Assembly: GCF_046250175.1 (NCBI RefSeq)
Contig: NZ_CP176468.1
Origin: Psychromonas sp030397575
GTDB lineage: Bacteria > Pseudomonadota > Gammaproteobacteria > Enterobacterales > Psychromonadaceae
DNA: 64,000 nucleotides
Strand: one strand, 5' to 3'
A program made the translations under genes and the position numbers. Position 1 is the stretch's first letter; each line of letters starts with the position of its first letter. Positions 51,240 to 60,769 of this stretch are shown here, piece after piece. Below the pieces are notes generated by a model. It searched no databases. It was not told the DNA's origin and saw nothing but the letters and a program-made list of their open reading frames with translations.

Positions 51240-52145
51240 TTAACCTCGACCACGTGTTTTATTGGTTGTTGTTTTTGGGCTTTTTTCAAGAAAATCGAAA
51301 ACCATGCCCGCGATGTTCATGCCCGTTGCTTTTTCAATACCTTCTAAACCAGGAGAAGAGTTAACCTCCATTACCATTGGTCCGTTTTCTGAACGTAATA
51401 GGTCAACACCACAGAAATTCAGACCCATTATCTTAGCGGCATTAACGGCTGTCTCACGTTCTTCTTTGGATAGTTTGACCACCACTGCTGAGCCACCACG
51501 ATGTAAATTAGAGCGGAATTCACCCTCTGCCCCTTGGCGTTTCATTGCCGCTACAACGCGTCCGCCTATTACCAAACAACGAATGTCTGCACCGCCAGCT
51601 TCTTTAATAAACTCTTGGACTAAAATATTCGCTTTTAGTCCCATAAATGCTTCGATAATACTTTCTGCTGCTTTAGCTGTATCTGCTAATACAACACCTA
51701 TTCCCTGTGTGCCTTCAAGCAGTTTAATTACCACTGGCGCGCCACCAACGTTTTTAATTAAGTCTTTAATATTATCTGGTTTATTAGCAAAGCCTGTACG
51801 TGGCATGCCGATACCTTTTCGCGATAATAATTGCATTGAACGTAATTTGTCACGAGAGCGGCTGATTGCCACTGATTCATTAATATTAAAAGTGCCCATC
51901 ATCTCAAATTGGCGAGCAACAGCGGTTCCATAGAAAGTCACCGATGCACCAATACGTGGGATAATAGCATCGTATTGCGGTAGCTCTTCACCATGATAGC
52001 GTACCGTAGGGCGGCTACTAGTAATATCCATGTAACAATGTAATGTGTCGATGATATCAACTTGATGGCCTTGTGCTTCACCAGCTTCTTTTAAACGACG
52101 AGTAGAGTATAAGTTTGGATTTCTAGATAAGATGGCAATTTTCAT
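51240..52145 (-). CDS. rimK: Ribosomal protein S6-L-glutamate ligase RimK
   Basis: ATP-grasp ligase of 301 residues that adds glutamates to the C-terminus of ribosomal protein S6. The sequence MKIAILSRNPNLYSTRRLKEA, RDKLRSMQLLSRKGIGMPRTG, GGAPVVIKLLEGTQGIGV and NLHRGGSAVVVKLS match E. coli RimK nearly throughout, with metal-binding Glu and Asn in VMEVNSSPGLEGIE. First gene of a three-gene operon with the hydrolase and RimB-like protease. Divergent from a LysR regulator 238 bases away. Confidence 0.95.
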   Translation of the reverse strand: MKIAILSRNPNLYSTRRLKEAGEAQGHQVDIIDTLHCYMDITSSRPTVRYHGEELPQYDAIIPRIGASVTFYGTAVARQFEMMGTFNINESVAISRSRDKLRSMQLLSRKGIGMPRTGFANKPDNIKDLIKNVGGAPVVIKLLEGTQGIGVVLADTAKAAESIIEAFMGLKANILVQEFIKEAGGADIRCLVIGGRVVAAMKRQGAEGEFRSNLHRGGSAVVVKLSKEERETAVNAAKIMGLNFCGVDLLRSENGPMVMEVNSSPGLEGIEKATGMNIAGMVFDFLEKSPKTTTNKTRGRG

Positions 52146-52382
52146 GAGTTAATTCCTATGTGATATTTCACAGATTATGTTGCGATAGTGTTCGCATAAA
52201 AGGTTATAAATCTGAGCAAAATAGGAACTCTTGCAGATAACTGCATACTAGCCATATTGACTATTTTTAGTGTATTTAATGGTCACTCAGATTAAGTGCG
52301 TGGAGTGTATAAACAAAACGCTATATAATAAAATTAATTGTTTTGTGGTCTTTGATTAAAAATTTTGATTAGTGGTGAGTGT

Positions 52383-53231
52383 ATGAAAATAGAGTTATTA
52401 AAAACATTTTTAGAAGTTAGTCGCTCATTACATTTTCGTATCGCATCAGAAAATCTATTTATCACTCAATCTGCTGTTAGTGCTCGAATTAAGTTATTAG
52501 AAGATGATTTAGGGGTACTATTATTTGACAGAAGTAATAGAAATTTAAAGTTAACACCGGAAGGTCATAGACTCATTAAGCATGCAAATGAATTGATTTT
52601 GATGTGGCAAAAAACCAAGCAAGACGTGGGTATCAGCGCACAACATTCAATGCAGTTAGTAGTAGGGGCAAAAAGTACTATTTGGGATATTGTGTTACAG
52701 AACTGGCTACAAAAAATTCATTTAAATATTGATGAGGTGAGCTTATTAACTAACACTTACAATGCACCGGAGTTACGTAAGAGTTTGTTGAATAGAGTGG
52801 TGGATATTGGTTTCTTGTTTGAGCCAACTTTTGTCGGTGAGATTATTTCTGAAAAAGTAGCAACTGTACCACTGCACTTAGTTACAACTAATCCTGATTA
52901 TGTATATAACCAAGTGCAATTACAGGACTTTATTATGGTGGACTATGGAGAATCAATTGCGGCACAGTATTTGCGCGAGTTTCCAGATACACCAGAAGCG
53001 AAACATTTTATGAGTCAACCGAGAATTGCTTTAAACTTTATTTTAGATGCCGGTGGTTCTGCTTACTTACCAAGACAAATTACTTTTGAATACTTAAAGA
53101 GTAATCAACTATTTTTAGTTGATGATGCGCCAGTATTTCGTCGTGATATTTATGCCAATTACTTGGCGAATAATCAAAAAATAGAAATGATAGAGCAAGT
53201 TTTACAACTATTCCCACATGTGAGAACGTAA
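52383..53231 (+). CDS. LysR-family regulator, HdfR-like
   Basis: LysR transcriptional regulator of 282 residues. The N-terminal winged helix reads MKIELLKTFLEVSRSLHFRIASENLFITQSAVSARIKLLEDDLG, similar to HdfR (flhDC repressor). The C-terminal co-inducer domain is complete. Start ATG 52383 follows GGTGAG; an upstream ATG at 52365 is less likely. It is divergent from rimK, the usual LysR arrangement, so it may control the rimK operon. HdfR-like control of motility is an alternative, but no flagellar genes are here. Confidence 0.9.
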   Translation: MKIELLKTFLEVSRSLHFRIASENLFITQSAVSARIKLLEDDLGVLLFDRSNRNLKLTPEGHRLIKHANELILMWQKTKQDVGISAQHSMQLVVGAKSTIWDIVLQNWLQKIHLNIDEVSLLTNTYNAPELRKSLLNRVVDIGFLFEPTFVGEIISEKVATVPLHLVTTNPDYVYNQVQLQDFIMVDYGESIAAQYLREFPDTPEAKHFMSQPRIALNFILDAGGSAYLPRQITFEYLKSNQLFLVDDAPVFRRDIYANYLANNQKIEMIEQVLQLFPHVRT

Positions 53232-53424
53232 ATAATCCCAATACTGGATAAGAAAAGTGGAGCAACACTGCTATTTATATGGATTTATGCGTTAAATTAC
53301 TTTTCAATAACCCGTTATTTCCTCAATCATTCTCCTTAATTACGCAAAATTACAGCACTGTCTAATGAGTTATCTAACCATTTGATTTTAATTTTTTAAT
53401 CATGGCTGAGGTTAAATGATAAAG

Positions 53425-53457
53425 ACTAAAAAGAAAGGGCACTATGAAGTATGCCCC
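53425..53457 (-). terminator. Terminator downstream of mgtE
   Basis: On the minus strand GGGCA-TACTTCATAG-TGCCC is followed by TTTCTTTTT. It starts 10 bases beyond the mgtE stop. The rest of the 235-base gap from 53232 to 53466 shows nothing further. Confidence 0.85.
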
Positions 53458-53466
53458 TAAAGAAAA

Positions 53467-54813
53467 TTAGAGTAATAAAAGACTTCCCAAACCTAAGAAA
53501 ACAATAAATCCAAAAATATCGGTGACGGTTGTTAATACCACTGAACCTGATAAGGCAGGGTCAATATTGAATTTATTCAATATCCAAGGTACCCACACAC
53601 CAGATAAAGACGCAATTACGATATTACCCAAAATAGAGATAAAAATAGTTAACGATAGTAATGGGTTATCGAACCAGACAAAGGTAATAGCACCGATCAC
53701 AAAGGCCCATAATATGCCATTTATAGCGCCTACTTTCAGCTCTTTTGCTATGATGCTTTTCTTATTGGCATCATTAATTTGCCCTAAAGCTAAACCGCGA
53801 ATAATTAGGGTGATGGTTTGACTCCCAGAAATTCCTCCCATAGAAGCCACCACTGGCATTAATACAGCTAAAGCAACCACCTGCTGAATAGTGGCTTCAA
53901 ATAAGCCAATAAACCATGATGCTAAAAAGGCAGTGACTAAGTTAATACCTAACCATACAGCTCGATTCTTTGAGCTTTGCCATACGTTGCTAAATAGGTC
54001 TTCCTCTTCAACTAGACCACCAGATTGATTTAATTGTGCTTCTAATATTTGTTCTTTATAACGGTAAGCTGTTGGTAAATCCAAACGACCTGTTAAACAC
54101 CGGTTTTCATCGATTACAGGTAAAGCTGAACGGTCTAAATCAATGAGTTTTTCAGAAGCGTCCGCAATATTCTCATTGCTTAATATGTACTCAATATTCT
54201 TCTCAATGGCGTCCTGATATTCTTGGTCGCTTTGTGCTTTGAAGATAGCATTGAGTGCAATTTCTCCTACCAATACTGCATTATCATCGACTATATATAT
54301 TACTTCAGTAAAGGTCGGTAATTTTTTACTACATACTTTTTTGACAGCCGACAGTTTTAAACGTTGTGGTATTTGAATCTCTGTAAAGTTTTGCCAGTGA
54401 CCCACTTCATCTAGCGCATAATCACATGATTTTTTATATAAACTACGTTGTTTAGCGTTCATGTTGCTAACAGCGTAGTCAATAAACCGGTCATTTAAAC
54501 TTTCAGAAAGTTCTAATAGATGTACCGCGTCTAACTTGGTTAACAATGGAAAACATTGCTCATCTTCTAAAGTATTGAGTAAAAGTTCTCTAGACTCATG
54601 TTTCATGACGATAAAGATATTTTGCTGTGCTTCATCGCTCAGCGCTTCCCATAAATTAAGTCTTAATTTAAGTGGAAATGACTCTAATAAAATGGCAATT
54701 TGCTCATCAGACAGTTGCTCGTAGATCTCTGTTACCAGCGACTGTATATCTTCTTCGGCTTCAAAATGATGATTAATTTTATCGATATAATCAGGTAATA
54801 AATCTAATGACAT
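53467..54813 (-). CDS. mgtE: Magnesium transporter MgtE
   Basis: Inner-membrane Mg2+ channel of 448 residues. Domain order: N domain of superhelical repeats (1-130), tandem CBS (about 135-250), plug helix and five spans (about 285-448). The pore segment PVVASMGGISGSQTITLIIRGLALG and final span SVVLTTVTDIFGFIVF with the conserved Asp of the selectivity filter are present. Start ATG 54813 is four bases after AGGAGG; ATG 54816 overlaps the site. Mg2+ binding to N and CBS domains closes the channel in known homologs; regulation here is probably at the protein level. Confidence 0.94.
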   Translation of the reverse strand: MSLDLLPDYIDKINHHFEAEEDIQSLVTEIYEQLSDEQIAILLESFPLKLRLNLWEALSDEAQQNIFIVMKHESRELLLNTLEDEQCFPLLTKLDAVHLLELSESLNDRFIDYAVSNMNAKQRSLYKKSCDYALDEVGHWQNFTEIQIPQRLKLSAVKKVCSKKLPTFTEVIYIVDDNAVLVGEIALNAIFKAQSDQEYQDAIEKNIEYILSNENIADASEKLIDLDRSALPVIDENRCLTGRLDLPTAYRYKEQILEAQLNQSGGLVEEEDLFSNVWQSSKNRAVWLGINLVTAFLASWFIGLFEATIQQVVALAVLMPVVASMGGISGSQTITLIIRGLALGQINDANKKSIIAKELKVGAINGILWAFVIGAITFVWFDNPLLSLTIFISILGNIVIASLSGVWVPWILNKFNIDPALSGSVVLTTVTDIFGFIVFLGLGSLLLL

Positions 54814-54878
54814 CATGCCTCCTGTTATTATTGAGGTTATCGTGGGCAGTATAAAACAGCATTGTTTGCTGCTATCAC

Positions 54879-55748
54879 TTAATTTGAATGATCGCTTTTA
54901 TTATTCATTTGTTGCTGTTCAAACCACAATTTCATGAAGTCAGCTGTCAATGATTGTTCTATCTCGAGTGCGCGTTCAGTAGGGCAAAAAATAGTGAAAA
55001 TAAGTTGTGTATCACCAATATCTGAAGTTGCGACTTGGATGTGCGGTTCAGGGCCTGCTATATGAACATCCAAACGGTTTTCAATGAGTTGGTTATAACG
55101 TATAGCAACATCATTAAAATCGGCGCAATAACCATGTGCTTTTTCGTATAAAATATCTAAAAACACAAAAGGATTAACACTGCCGTCTCTGGTAATTGTG
55201 AAATGGTGCATCGCGTAACGTTTTAAAAAGTTTAAGTTTTTAATGGAAGAAGTGATTAATTTGCTGTTAGGCACATATAAGGTTTTACCAGTGTACTCGT
55301 AAGAATCACTATTGACCTCTAAGAGGGTTAATTTTGCCCAATCAATAGAGTGTACTTCACCGTAATAATCACCTACTTGTATCCAGTCGCCAATTCGAAA
55401 AGGGCGGCTCGATACAATATATAAAAAACCAATAAAGCATTGAATAAATTCTCTGGTCGCGATCACGATGGCAACCACAAAAGCGGCAATGGAGATAGCA
55501 AATTTATGAAACTCTTCAGCCCAGATATTAAAAATACCAATGAAGATGAGTATTGTAATAGTATTATTTACAATATTGATTTTTAAACGTTTATTATTTT
55601 TACCTTTTTTTTCTACTACTTTTAAAAGGTAAATTTTACAGGTTACTAACACTAAAATTAAGATGATAGTGAGTACCGTATTATTATTCATTAACGCTTG
55701 AAAAAAAGTGTTGCTTGAGAGATCTATTGACTGTAGTTTTTCAAACAT
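54879..55748 (-). CDS. MscS-family mechanosensitive channel, second paralog
   Basis: Inner-membrane protein of 289 residues with three N-terminal spans and the MscS beta domain. The pore-lining segment FAISIAAFVVAIVIATREFIQCFIGFLYIVSSRPFRIGDWIQVGDYYGEV is characteristic, though the Gly/Ala packing of TM3 is less regular than in E. coli MscS. Its C-terminus is long and lacks the usual beta-barrel seal. It is 104 bases from the mscS gene on the same strand. Role in solute release on osmotic downshock is inferred. Confidence 0.85.
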   Translation of the reverse strand: MFEKLQSIDLSSNTFFQALMNNNTVLTIILILVLVTCKIYLLKVVEKKGKNNKRLKINIVNNTITILIFIGIFNIWAEEFHKFAISIAAFVVAIVIATREFIQCFIGFLYIVSSRPFRIGDWIQVGDYYGEVHSIDWAKLTLLEVNSDSYEYTGKTLYVPNSKLITSSIKNLNFLKRYAMHHFTITRDGSVNPFVFLDILYEKAHGYCADFNDVAIRYNQLIENRLDVHIAGPEPHIQVATSDIGDTQLIFTIFCPTERALEIEQSLTADFMKLWFEQQQMNNKSDHSN

Positions 55749-55852
55749 AATTAGTATTACCTGTGTTAATAACTTTCTATTTTATTAATTTTAACAATAA
55801 CTTACTTTAATCTCATTAATTAATCATTAATTTAATGAGTACTCGCTTTTAC

Positions 55853-56713
55853 TTATTGTTTGTTGATCGTTAATGAACCATCAATATGTAAATCACGTTG
55901 CGGATAAGCAACACAAATATTGTGCTCTTCAAATAATTCCTCTAAGCGGAATCGAATATTGCTACGCATTACCCGTAAACCACCTTCCGCGCTAGAGTCC
56001 AACCAAAAGGTCACTTCAAACATTAAGGCATTATCACCAAAGTCTTCGAAGGTCACTACGGGCGCTGGATGCTCTACTATTTTAGTTTGTTCTGTCGTTG
56101 CTTGGGCAATAAGGTCTGCAACTTTTCTAGCTGGTGAGCCATAGGCAACACCGACTTTTACCGAGGATCTCACTAAACTATCAATTAATGTCCAATTGAC
56201 CACGGTATTTTCTAATAGTTTACTATTAGGGATCAGTAAATGAACGCCATCAACGCGTTTAATACGGGTTGAACGGGTATTGATCTCCTCTACTACACCT
56301 TTAGCATCTTCAACCTCCAAAAAGTCTCCGATGCGAATAGGGCGCTCCCACATTAATATCCAACCACTAATGAAATTGTTAATAATATTCTGAGCCCCAA
56401 AACCAACGCCAATAGCAATCGCGCCAGAGAGAAAGGCAAAAGCAGTAATTGGCACATTAATCAGCTCTAAAGTCGTAACTAATAAAATAGCCATGGCAAT
56501 GATATAGAAAACACGCATTAACAGGTGAATCACATTGGGATCGACTTTTTTAGAAATAAGGCGCTTGGTAATTAATTTAGCAATCCAACGCGTTAAAACG
56601 ATACCGATTAAGATCACCACAGGGATCAACAACAGATGTGTCACAGTAATCGCTTGACCAGATACGGTGATTAGCTTGTAGGATAAAATATTGTTAATTT
56701 GTGATAAGTCCAT
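55853..56713 (-). CDS. mscS: Small-conductance mechanosensitive channel MscS
   Basis: Inner-membrane channel of 286 residues, the same length as E. coli MscS. The TM3 segment AFAFLSGAIAIGVGFGAQNIINNFISGWILMWERPIRIGDFLEVEDAKGVVEEINTRSTRIK is a full family match, including the Gly-rich pore helix and the GVVEEI beta-domain start. Opens on membrane tension to release ions. Sits next to a paralog and ion transporters, suggesting an osmotic stress neighbourhood. Confidence 0.92.
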   Translation of the reverse strand: MDLSQINNILSYKLITVSGQAITVTHLLLIPVVILIGIVLTRWIAKLITKRLISKKVDPNVIHLLMRVFYIIAMAILLVTTLELINVPITAFAFLSGAIAIGVGFGAQNIINNFISGWILMWERPIRIGDFLEVEDAKGVVEEINTRSTRIKRVDGVHLLIPNSKLLENTVVNWTLIDSLVRSSVKVGVAYGSPARKVADLIAQATTEQTKIVEHPAPVVTFEDFGDNALMFEVTFWLDSSAEGGLRVMRSNIRFRLEELFEEHNICVAYPQRDLHIDGSLTINKQ

Positions 56714-56975
56714 TAAGTGCTCCTCTAGGCTTGGTATTGTTCACAACAAGTCTCGCTAGTTTAGTTCATTTCAAACTTAAGGTATTGATATTGTATTAAA
56801 ATATTGGCTTATTTTTTTACTCCTGCAAGAGACATCGCTTTTCTAGTGGAAAATAACGGATTGCTAATACAGTCAGTTTGTATTGAGGTTAGCTGAATAA
56901 TAAAAGGTGACTAAAAGTAAAACCTAGCTTAACCTCAACTTTGTTAGTATTAAATCATCTAGAAAGAGAAATATT

Positions 56976-57944
56976 ATGATCAGATGTATGTTATTAAAAT
57001 CAGATAAATCGTGTACTTATGGCGATCAGTCTTTAATTGAGTTATGGCAACAAAATCCAAGTTATCAAATCTGGATAGATTTTGACGGTCACGATCAGGC
57101 TCAAGAAAAAAGTTTGTTGAAAGAGTTAGGTTGTCATTCCTTGGCGATCAGCGATGCGCAACGAGATCGTCATCCACCTAAAATTGAATTGTTTGATAAC
57201 TATATCTTCATGCTGTATCGAGGTATTTATCACCCAGGTGATGATTTAGTCTTTGAGCATTTACAAATAAGTATGTTCGTTGGCACTAATATAGTGATCA
57301 CTTCTCATCGTAAAACATCGATGTCTATCGACAAGTTATTTAGCGAAGAAGGGAAGAAGTATTTATCAAAAAGCCCTATCACTTTAGCATTGCGTATTTT
57401 CCATTATAGCTGTGGTATTTATCTGCAAAAACTATTTGAATTTGAAGAAAAGTTAGAGTCTATTGAGGATAAGTTTCAACTCGGTGGCGACGATAAAATG
57501 ATGCAAGAGATCACCCTGTATCAATCGCGGTTAACTAAGCTAAAACGTACTTTTAATTATCATAGTAATATTGGTAGCGAATTAAAAATATTAGTGACTG
57601 ATGAGACGCCAATTATCAATCAAGCTGATTTGCATACTGTTACTGATGTCCATGAACGTATCGAGCGTTTATTAAGCTTATCGCAAATGCATTACGATAT
57701 TTGCAGCGACTTAGTGAATGGCTATTTATCAGTAACTTCACACCAATTGAATGCCACGATGCGAGTATTAACGGTTATCACGGCTATCTTTATTCCATTG
57801 GGTTTTTTAGCCGGTTTATATGGGATGAATTTTGAATATATTCCAGAGTTGAAAGTAGCTAATGGTTATTTCTATCTACTCGGTTTTATGAGCTTTATTT
57901 CTATTAGTTTAGTTCTACTCTTTAAGAAGAAACGATGGTTATAA
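56976..57944 (+). CDS. CorA/ZntB-family divalent metal transporter
   Basis: Inner-membrane transporter of 322 residues. A large N-terminal cytoplasmic domain (1-255) with two long helices is followed by two C-terminal spans joined by the metal-selective GMN motif in LYGMNFEYIPEL, next to ITAIFIPLGFLAG. The C-terminal basic KKKRWL fits CorA. The short loop and the N-terminal sequence do not allow a decision between Mg2+, Ni2+ or Zn2+ transport. It is divergent from mscS with a 262-base gap in which I see nothing specific. A hairpin overlaps its stop codon. Confidence 0.9.
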   Translation: MIRCMLLKSDKSCTYGDQSLIELWQQNPSYQIWIDFDGHDQAQEKSLLKELGCHSLAISDAQRDRHPPKIELFDNYIFMLYRGIYHPGDDLVFEHLQISMFVGTNIVITSHRKTSMSIDKLFSEEGKKYLSKSPITLALRIFHYSCGIYLQKLFEFEEKLESIEDKFQLGGDDKMMQEITLYQSRLTKLKRTFNYHSNIGSELKILVTDETPIINQADLHTVTDVHERIERLLSLSQMHYDICSDLVNGYLSVTSHQLNATMRVLTVITAIFIPLGFLAGLYGMNFEYIPELKVANGYFYLLGFMSFISISLVLLFKKKRWL

Positions 57945-57956
57945 ACAACCATCGTT
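57931..57956. repeat. Hairpin overlapping the CorA-like stop codon
   Basis: AACGATGGTT / AACCATCGTT, a perfect 10-bp stem with a six-base loop containing the TAA stop. This unusual location could influence termination of translation or protect the mRNA end; a true terminator follows at 57967-57995. Confidence 0.55.
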
Positions 57957-57966
57957 AATTGATAAT

Positions 57967-57995
57967 AGATGCCTTGTATTTAGGGCATCTTTTAT
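57967..57995 (+). terminator. Intrinsic terminator after the CorA-like gene
   Basis: AGATGCC / GGCATCT with a 10-base loop, then TTTTAT. It is followed immediately by the convergent antiporter stop, so it may also serve the minus strand, although a T-run there is weaker. Confidence 0.8.
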
Positions 57996-58001
57996 CTTGT
58001 T

Positions 58002-59159
58002 TTACACTTTATAACCGATTATTTTTTTACACGAAGTTAACCACAGCGGGCTAATCAATAGCGATAATGCAATAACACAGATCGCTAATTGGTAACCGTA
58101 AGCATTGATTATATTAGATTGTTTTCCAACGGCTGCTAATACAAAGCTAAACTCACCAATTTGCGATAACAGCGCACCTGTATAGATACTTTCTTTCCAT
58201 GAAAAGTCAGACATCTTCAAAATACCCGCATTAATAAAAGTATTAATTAACAATGCTGCAATTACTAAAGAGGCCACCTGTAACCAGTTGGATATTAAGA
58301 AATCCAAGTCCAACATCATGCCTACAGAGATAAAGAATAGCGCGACAAACAAGACCTTTAAAGAATTTAAGTTATGATGCACCCATTGCGTTTCTTTTGC
58401 TGCTCCGATCAACATACCACCAAGGAATGCTCCTAACGCAGTAGAAAGTTCAAACCACGCGGTTAACATGGATAAACCAAAGCAAATACCTAACCCTGCA
58501 AACAACTGTAACTCATGGTCATGCTTTAACCACTTAGACAGTGGAATATGTACCTCTTTTTTGATAATAATAAAGGCCAATAAAGCGGCTGCAGCGATAG
58601 AGCCGATAACTTGTCTGCCTACATGAGCACTCTCAACAGCATCGGTCTGGTATAAACCAATAATGATTAGCATTGGAATAATTGCTAGGTCTTGAGCTAA
58701 TAGAATTGCTAATGCACCTTGTCCGACTTTGGAGTCTAAGGTGTTGGTATCTTGTAATAGCTTGATCACAATAGCGGTGCTACTCAAACTGATTACAAAG
58801 CCAATAAGAATAATACGTTCGATACCCCAGTGGAAAAATAATCCTAAAACCCAAACAAAGGTTACGCTAAGAATAATTTGAAAAAGGGTACCAAAAATCG
58901 CCAGTTTCCAGTTTTCTACTAACTTTTTGGGGTCGGTTTCCATACCAACAAAAAACAATAGAAATACCACACCAGCAGCGCCTAAGCGAGCAATGTTCTC
59001 GGTGTCGGTAATTAATGAAAGTCCCCATGGACCAATAATAATGCCCACTATCAAGTAAGCAACAACATGTGGTTGGTGAAATAACTTTAGGATAAAACCT
59101 AAAGCCAACACTATAAAAATGATACTAACCATTTGTGGCATAAAAGGATCTAAGTGCAT
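58002..59159 (-). CDS. CPA2-type cation/proton antiporter without RCK domain (KefB-like)
   Basis: Inner-membrane antiporter of 385 residues with about 12 spans. The CPA2/KefB family segments HVVAYLIVGIIIGPWGLSLI, GMETDPKKLVENWK, GFVISLSSTAIVIKLL and TALGAFLGGMLIGAA are present. E. coli KefB and KefC have a cytoplasmic RCK/TrkA-N domain; this protein stops after the transmembrane core, like GerN-type antiporters. It is divergent from a UspE-like gene. Probable role is K+ or Na+ homeostasis; ion not determinable. Confidence 0.88.
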   Translation of the reverse strand: MHLDPFMPQMVSIIFIVLALGFILKLFHQPHVVAYLIVGIIIGPWGLSLITDTENIARLGAAGVVFLLFFVGMETDPKKLVENWKLAIFGTLFQIILSVTFVWVLGLFFHWGIERIILIGFVISLSSTAIVIKLLQDTNTLDSKVGQGALAILLAQDLAIIPMLIIIGLYQTDAVESAHVGRQVIGSIAAAALLAFIIIKKEVHIPLSKWLKHDHELQLFAGLGICFGLSMLTAWFELSTALGAFLGGMLIGAAKETQWVHHNLNSLKVLFVALFFISVGMMLDLDFLISNWLQVASLVIAALLINTFINAGILKMSDFSWKESIYTGALLSQIGEFSFVLAAVGKQSNIINAYGYQLAICVIALSLLISPLWLTSCKKIIGYKV

Positions 59160-59312
59160 AACAACTCTTTAGTCATGTTAGGCGTTATGCCTATATTTTA
59201 ATTAACTATATTAAAGCTAATTAGTTGTTTTAGGCATTGTATAACGCGCAAATTGTAATGGTGAGAATAGTACAATATACTCGATTAACCCCTAATTCAT
59301 GTGAATTTATAA

Positions 59313-60167
59313 ATGATAAAAGAACAATTTATTTGGTTTATCGACAGTCGCTTTTTTTACCAAACTAAGTCATTGGATAAGATGGTTCATCTGATCCTGC
59401 CCAACCAAAAAACACTGAAAATCATCATTGATGCAAGTGCACAATTAAAGGGGCGCGGATATTGGCATTTATTTGCAGAGAAAGAAATATTATCTGATGA
59501 AATAATGGCAAAAATTGAGTTAAAAAAAGCACAATTAGTTAAATTCTTCGCGATGAATGCTATTGATGTGGAGGTTAGCATCAATAAATCCACCGATTAT
59601 CTATCGGTTTTAAATGCAGAGATAGCGAATGACCCACAGAGTTTAGTGGTTATCGAAGATAATGCAGTCGCCCAGCGACACTCTATTTTTCAACGTCTCA
59701 CCGCGATTAACGCGCCGTTACTATTATTAAGTAAGCAGGCTTGGCATCAACCCTTAAGTATTGTGGCTGCCGTTGATCCACTTCACGAGCATGCTCGCTT
59801 GGGTGCACTTGATGCGAATATTGTTGCATTGGCTGAACGTTGGGCTAAGTCGTTAAAAGCAAGTTGGATGGTAGCACATTGTTATTATGTGACTTCGGTA
59901 CTAAGCCAGTATAAAAGTAAGGTGCTATCCCAACATAAACAAGGTTTGATGGATTTTGCTAAAAAGCACCGAATTGCTACAAACCAGTGTGTTTTATTAG
60001 AGGGTGTGCCTGAAGAGGTATTAGCGACATATATTAATAAAAATAGCTGTCATATTTTAGTGATGGGGTTAGTGACTCGTAACAAGTTAGAGCAACTCTG
60101 GGTTGGTAGTACTACAACGGCACTCTTAAATGAGTTGCCTTGTGATCTATTATTATTGAAAAAATAA
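59313..60167 (+). CDS. Tandem universal stress protein, UspE-like
   Basis: Cytoplasmic protein of 284 residues with two UspA domains, slightly shorter than E. coli UspE (316). The second domain has the ATP-binding type pattern G-x9-G-S/T in VMGLVTRNKLEQLWVGSTTTALL near the C-terminus (about residue 255); the first domain lacks a clear version. Start ATG 59313. Divergent from the CPA2 antiporter; role in stress resistance is from family knowledge. Confidence 0.86.
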   Translation: MIKEQFIWFIDSRFFYQTKSLDKMVHLILPNQKTLKIIIDASAQLKGRGYWHLFAEKEILSDEIMAKIELKKAQLVKFFAMNAIDVEVSINKSTDYLSVLNAEIANDPQSLVVIEDNAVAQRHSIFQRLTAINAPLLLLSKQAWHQPLSIVAAVDPLHEHARLGALDANIVALAERWAKSLKASWMVAHCYYVTSVLSQYKSKVLSQHKQGLMDFAKKHRIATNQCVLLEGVPEEVLATYINKNSCHILVMGLVTRNKLEQLWVGSTTTALLNELPCDLLLLKK

Positions 60168-60178
60168 CGACCAGTCAA

Positions 60179-60213
60179 TGACACCAAAGAATACAAAGAT
60201 TGCTTTGGTGTCA
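60179..60213. terminator. Bidirectional hairpin between UspE-like gene and small membrane gene
   Basis: TGACACCAAAG / CTTTGGTGTCA, an 11-bp perfect stem with a 13-base loop, between convergent stops. No clear T-run, but placement supports termination. Confidence 0.7.
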
Positions 60214-60222
60214 CCTCCTTTG

Positions 60223-60552
60223 TTAATGATTCCTCACTCGGTAAATATCCAGCAGTGCAATGAGCCACACTGCCAACATAAGATAAGAATAGACATCTAA
60301 CATTTGCATACTTCCTGCTGCTGAAGTGTTTAGCGCATTTGAAAGGGACGATACATCCATACCTATTTGGCCATGTTCAATTTGGGCGACAACTTGGTTA
60401 GCCTTTTCCATTATTTTCTTGAATAGTAATATCATGGGAATTGAAAATCCAATGATAAACACTAGTGCAGAAATATAGCGCTTTAAAGAAAGATGGCCGA
60501 CACCGGGATATATAAGTGCTGAGAGTAACGCTGCTTTTAATGATTTATTCAT
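60223..60552 (-). CDS. Small two-to-three-span membrane protein, unknown function
   Basis: Protein of 109 residues. The start MNKSLKAALLSALIYPGVGHLSLKRYISALVFI includes a YPGVGHL stretch recalling TM2-domain or DUF-type small membrane proteins. A hydrophilic middle (KANQVVAQIEHGQIG) is followed by a C-terminal span (YLMLAVWLIALLDIYRV). The start is ATG 60552 after AGGTTAGATC. I do not recognise the family with confidence. Probably real given length, a good ribosome-binding site and a convergent terminator. Confidence 0.7.
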   Translation of the reverse strand: MNKSLKAALLSALIYPGVGHLSLKRYISALVFIIGFSIPMILLFKKIMEKANQVVAQIEHGQIGMDVSSLSNALNTSAAGSMQMLDVYSYLMLAVWLIALLDIYRVRNH

Positions 60553-60769
60553 GATCTAACCTGATAGCTTGGGATAAAAGTGGGTTGTTTAATCTTTTTT
60601 GGAAACACTTAATTAGTGTGATGAGGACTAGTTGGTGTTAACGTTAATGCATCATATAGTAATTATATCGTTTCTCATCTTTTTCACCGTTCAAAGCAAT
60701 CATGGTATTGCTTAACTGAATCTGTTGACGATATTTATATTTATCTGTGCGAATGTTAAGGGGCTTACA

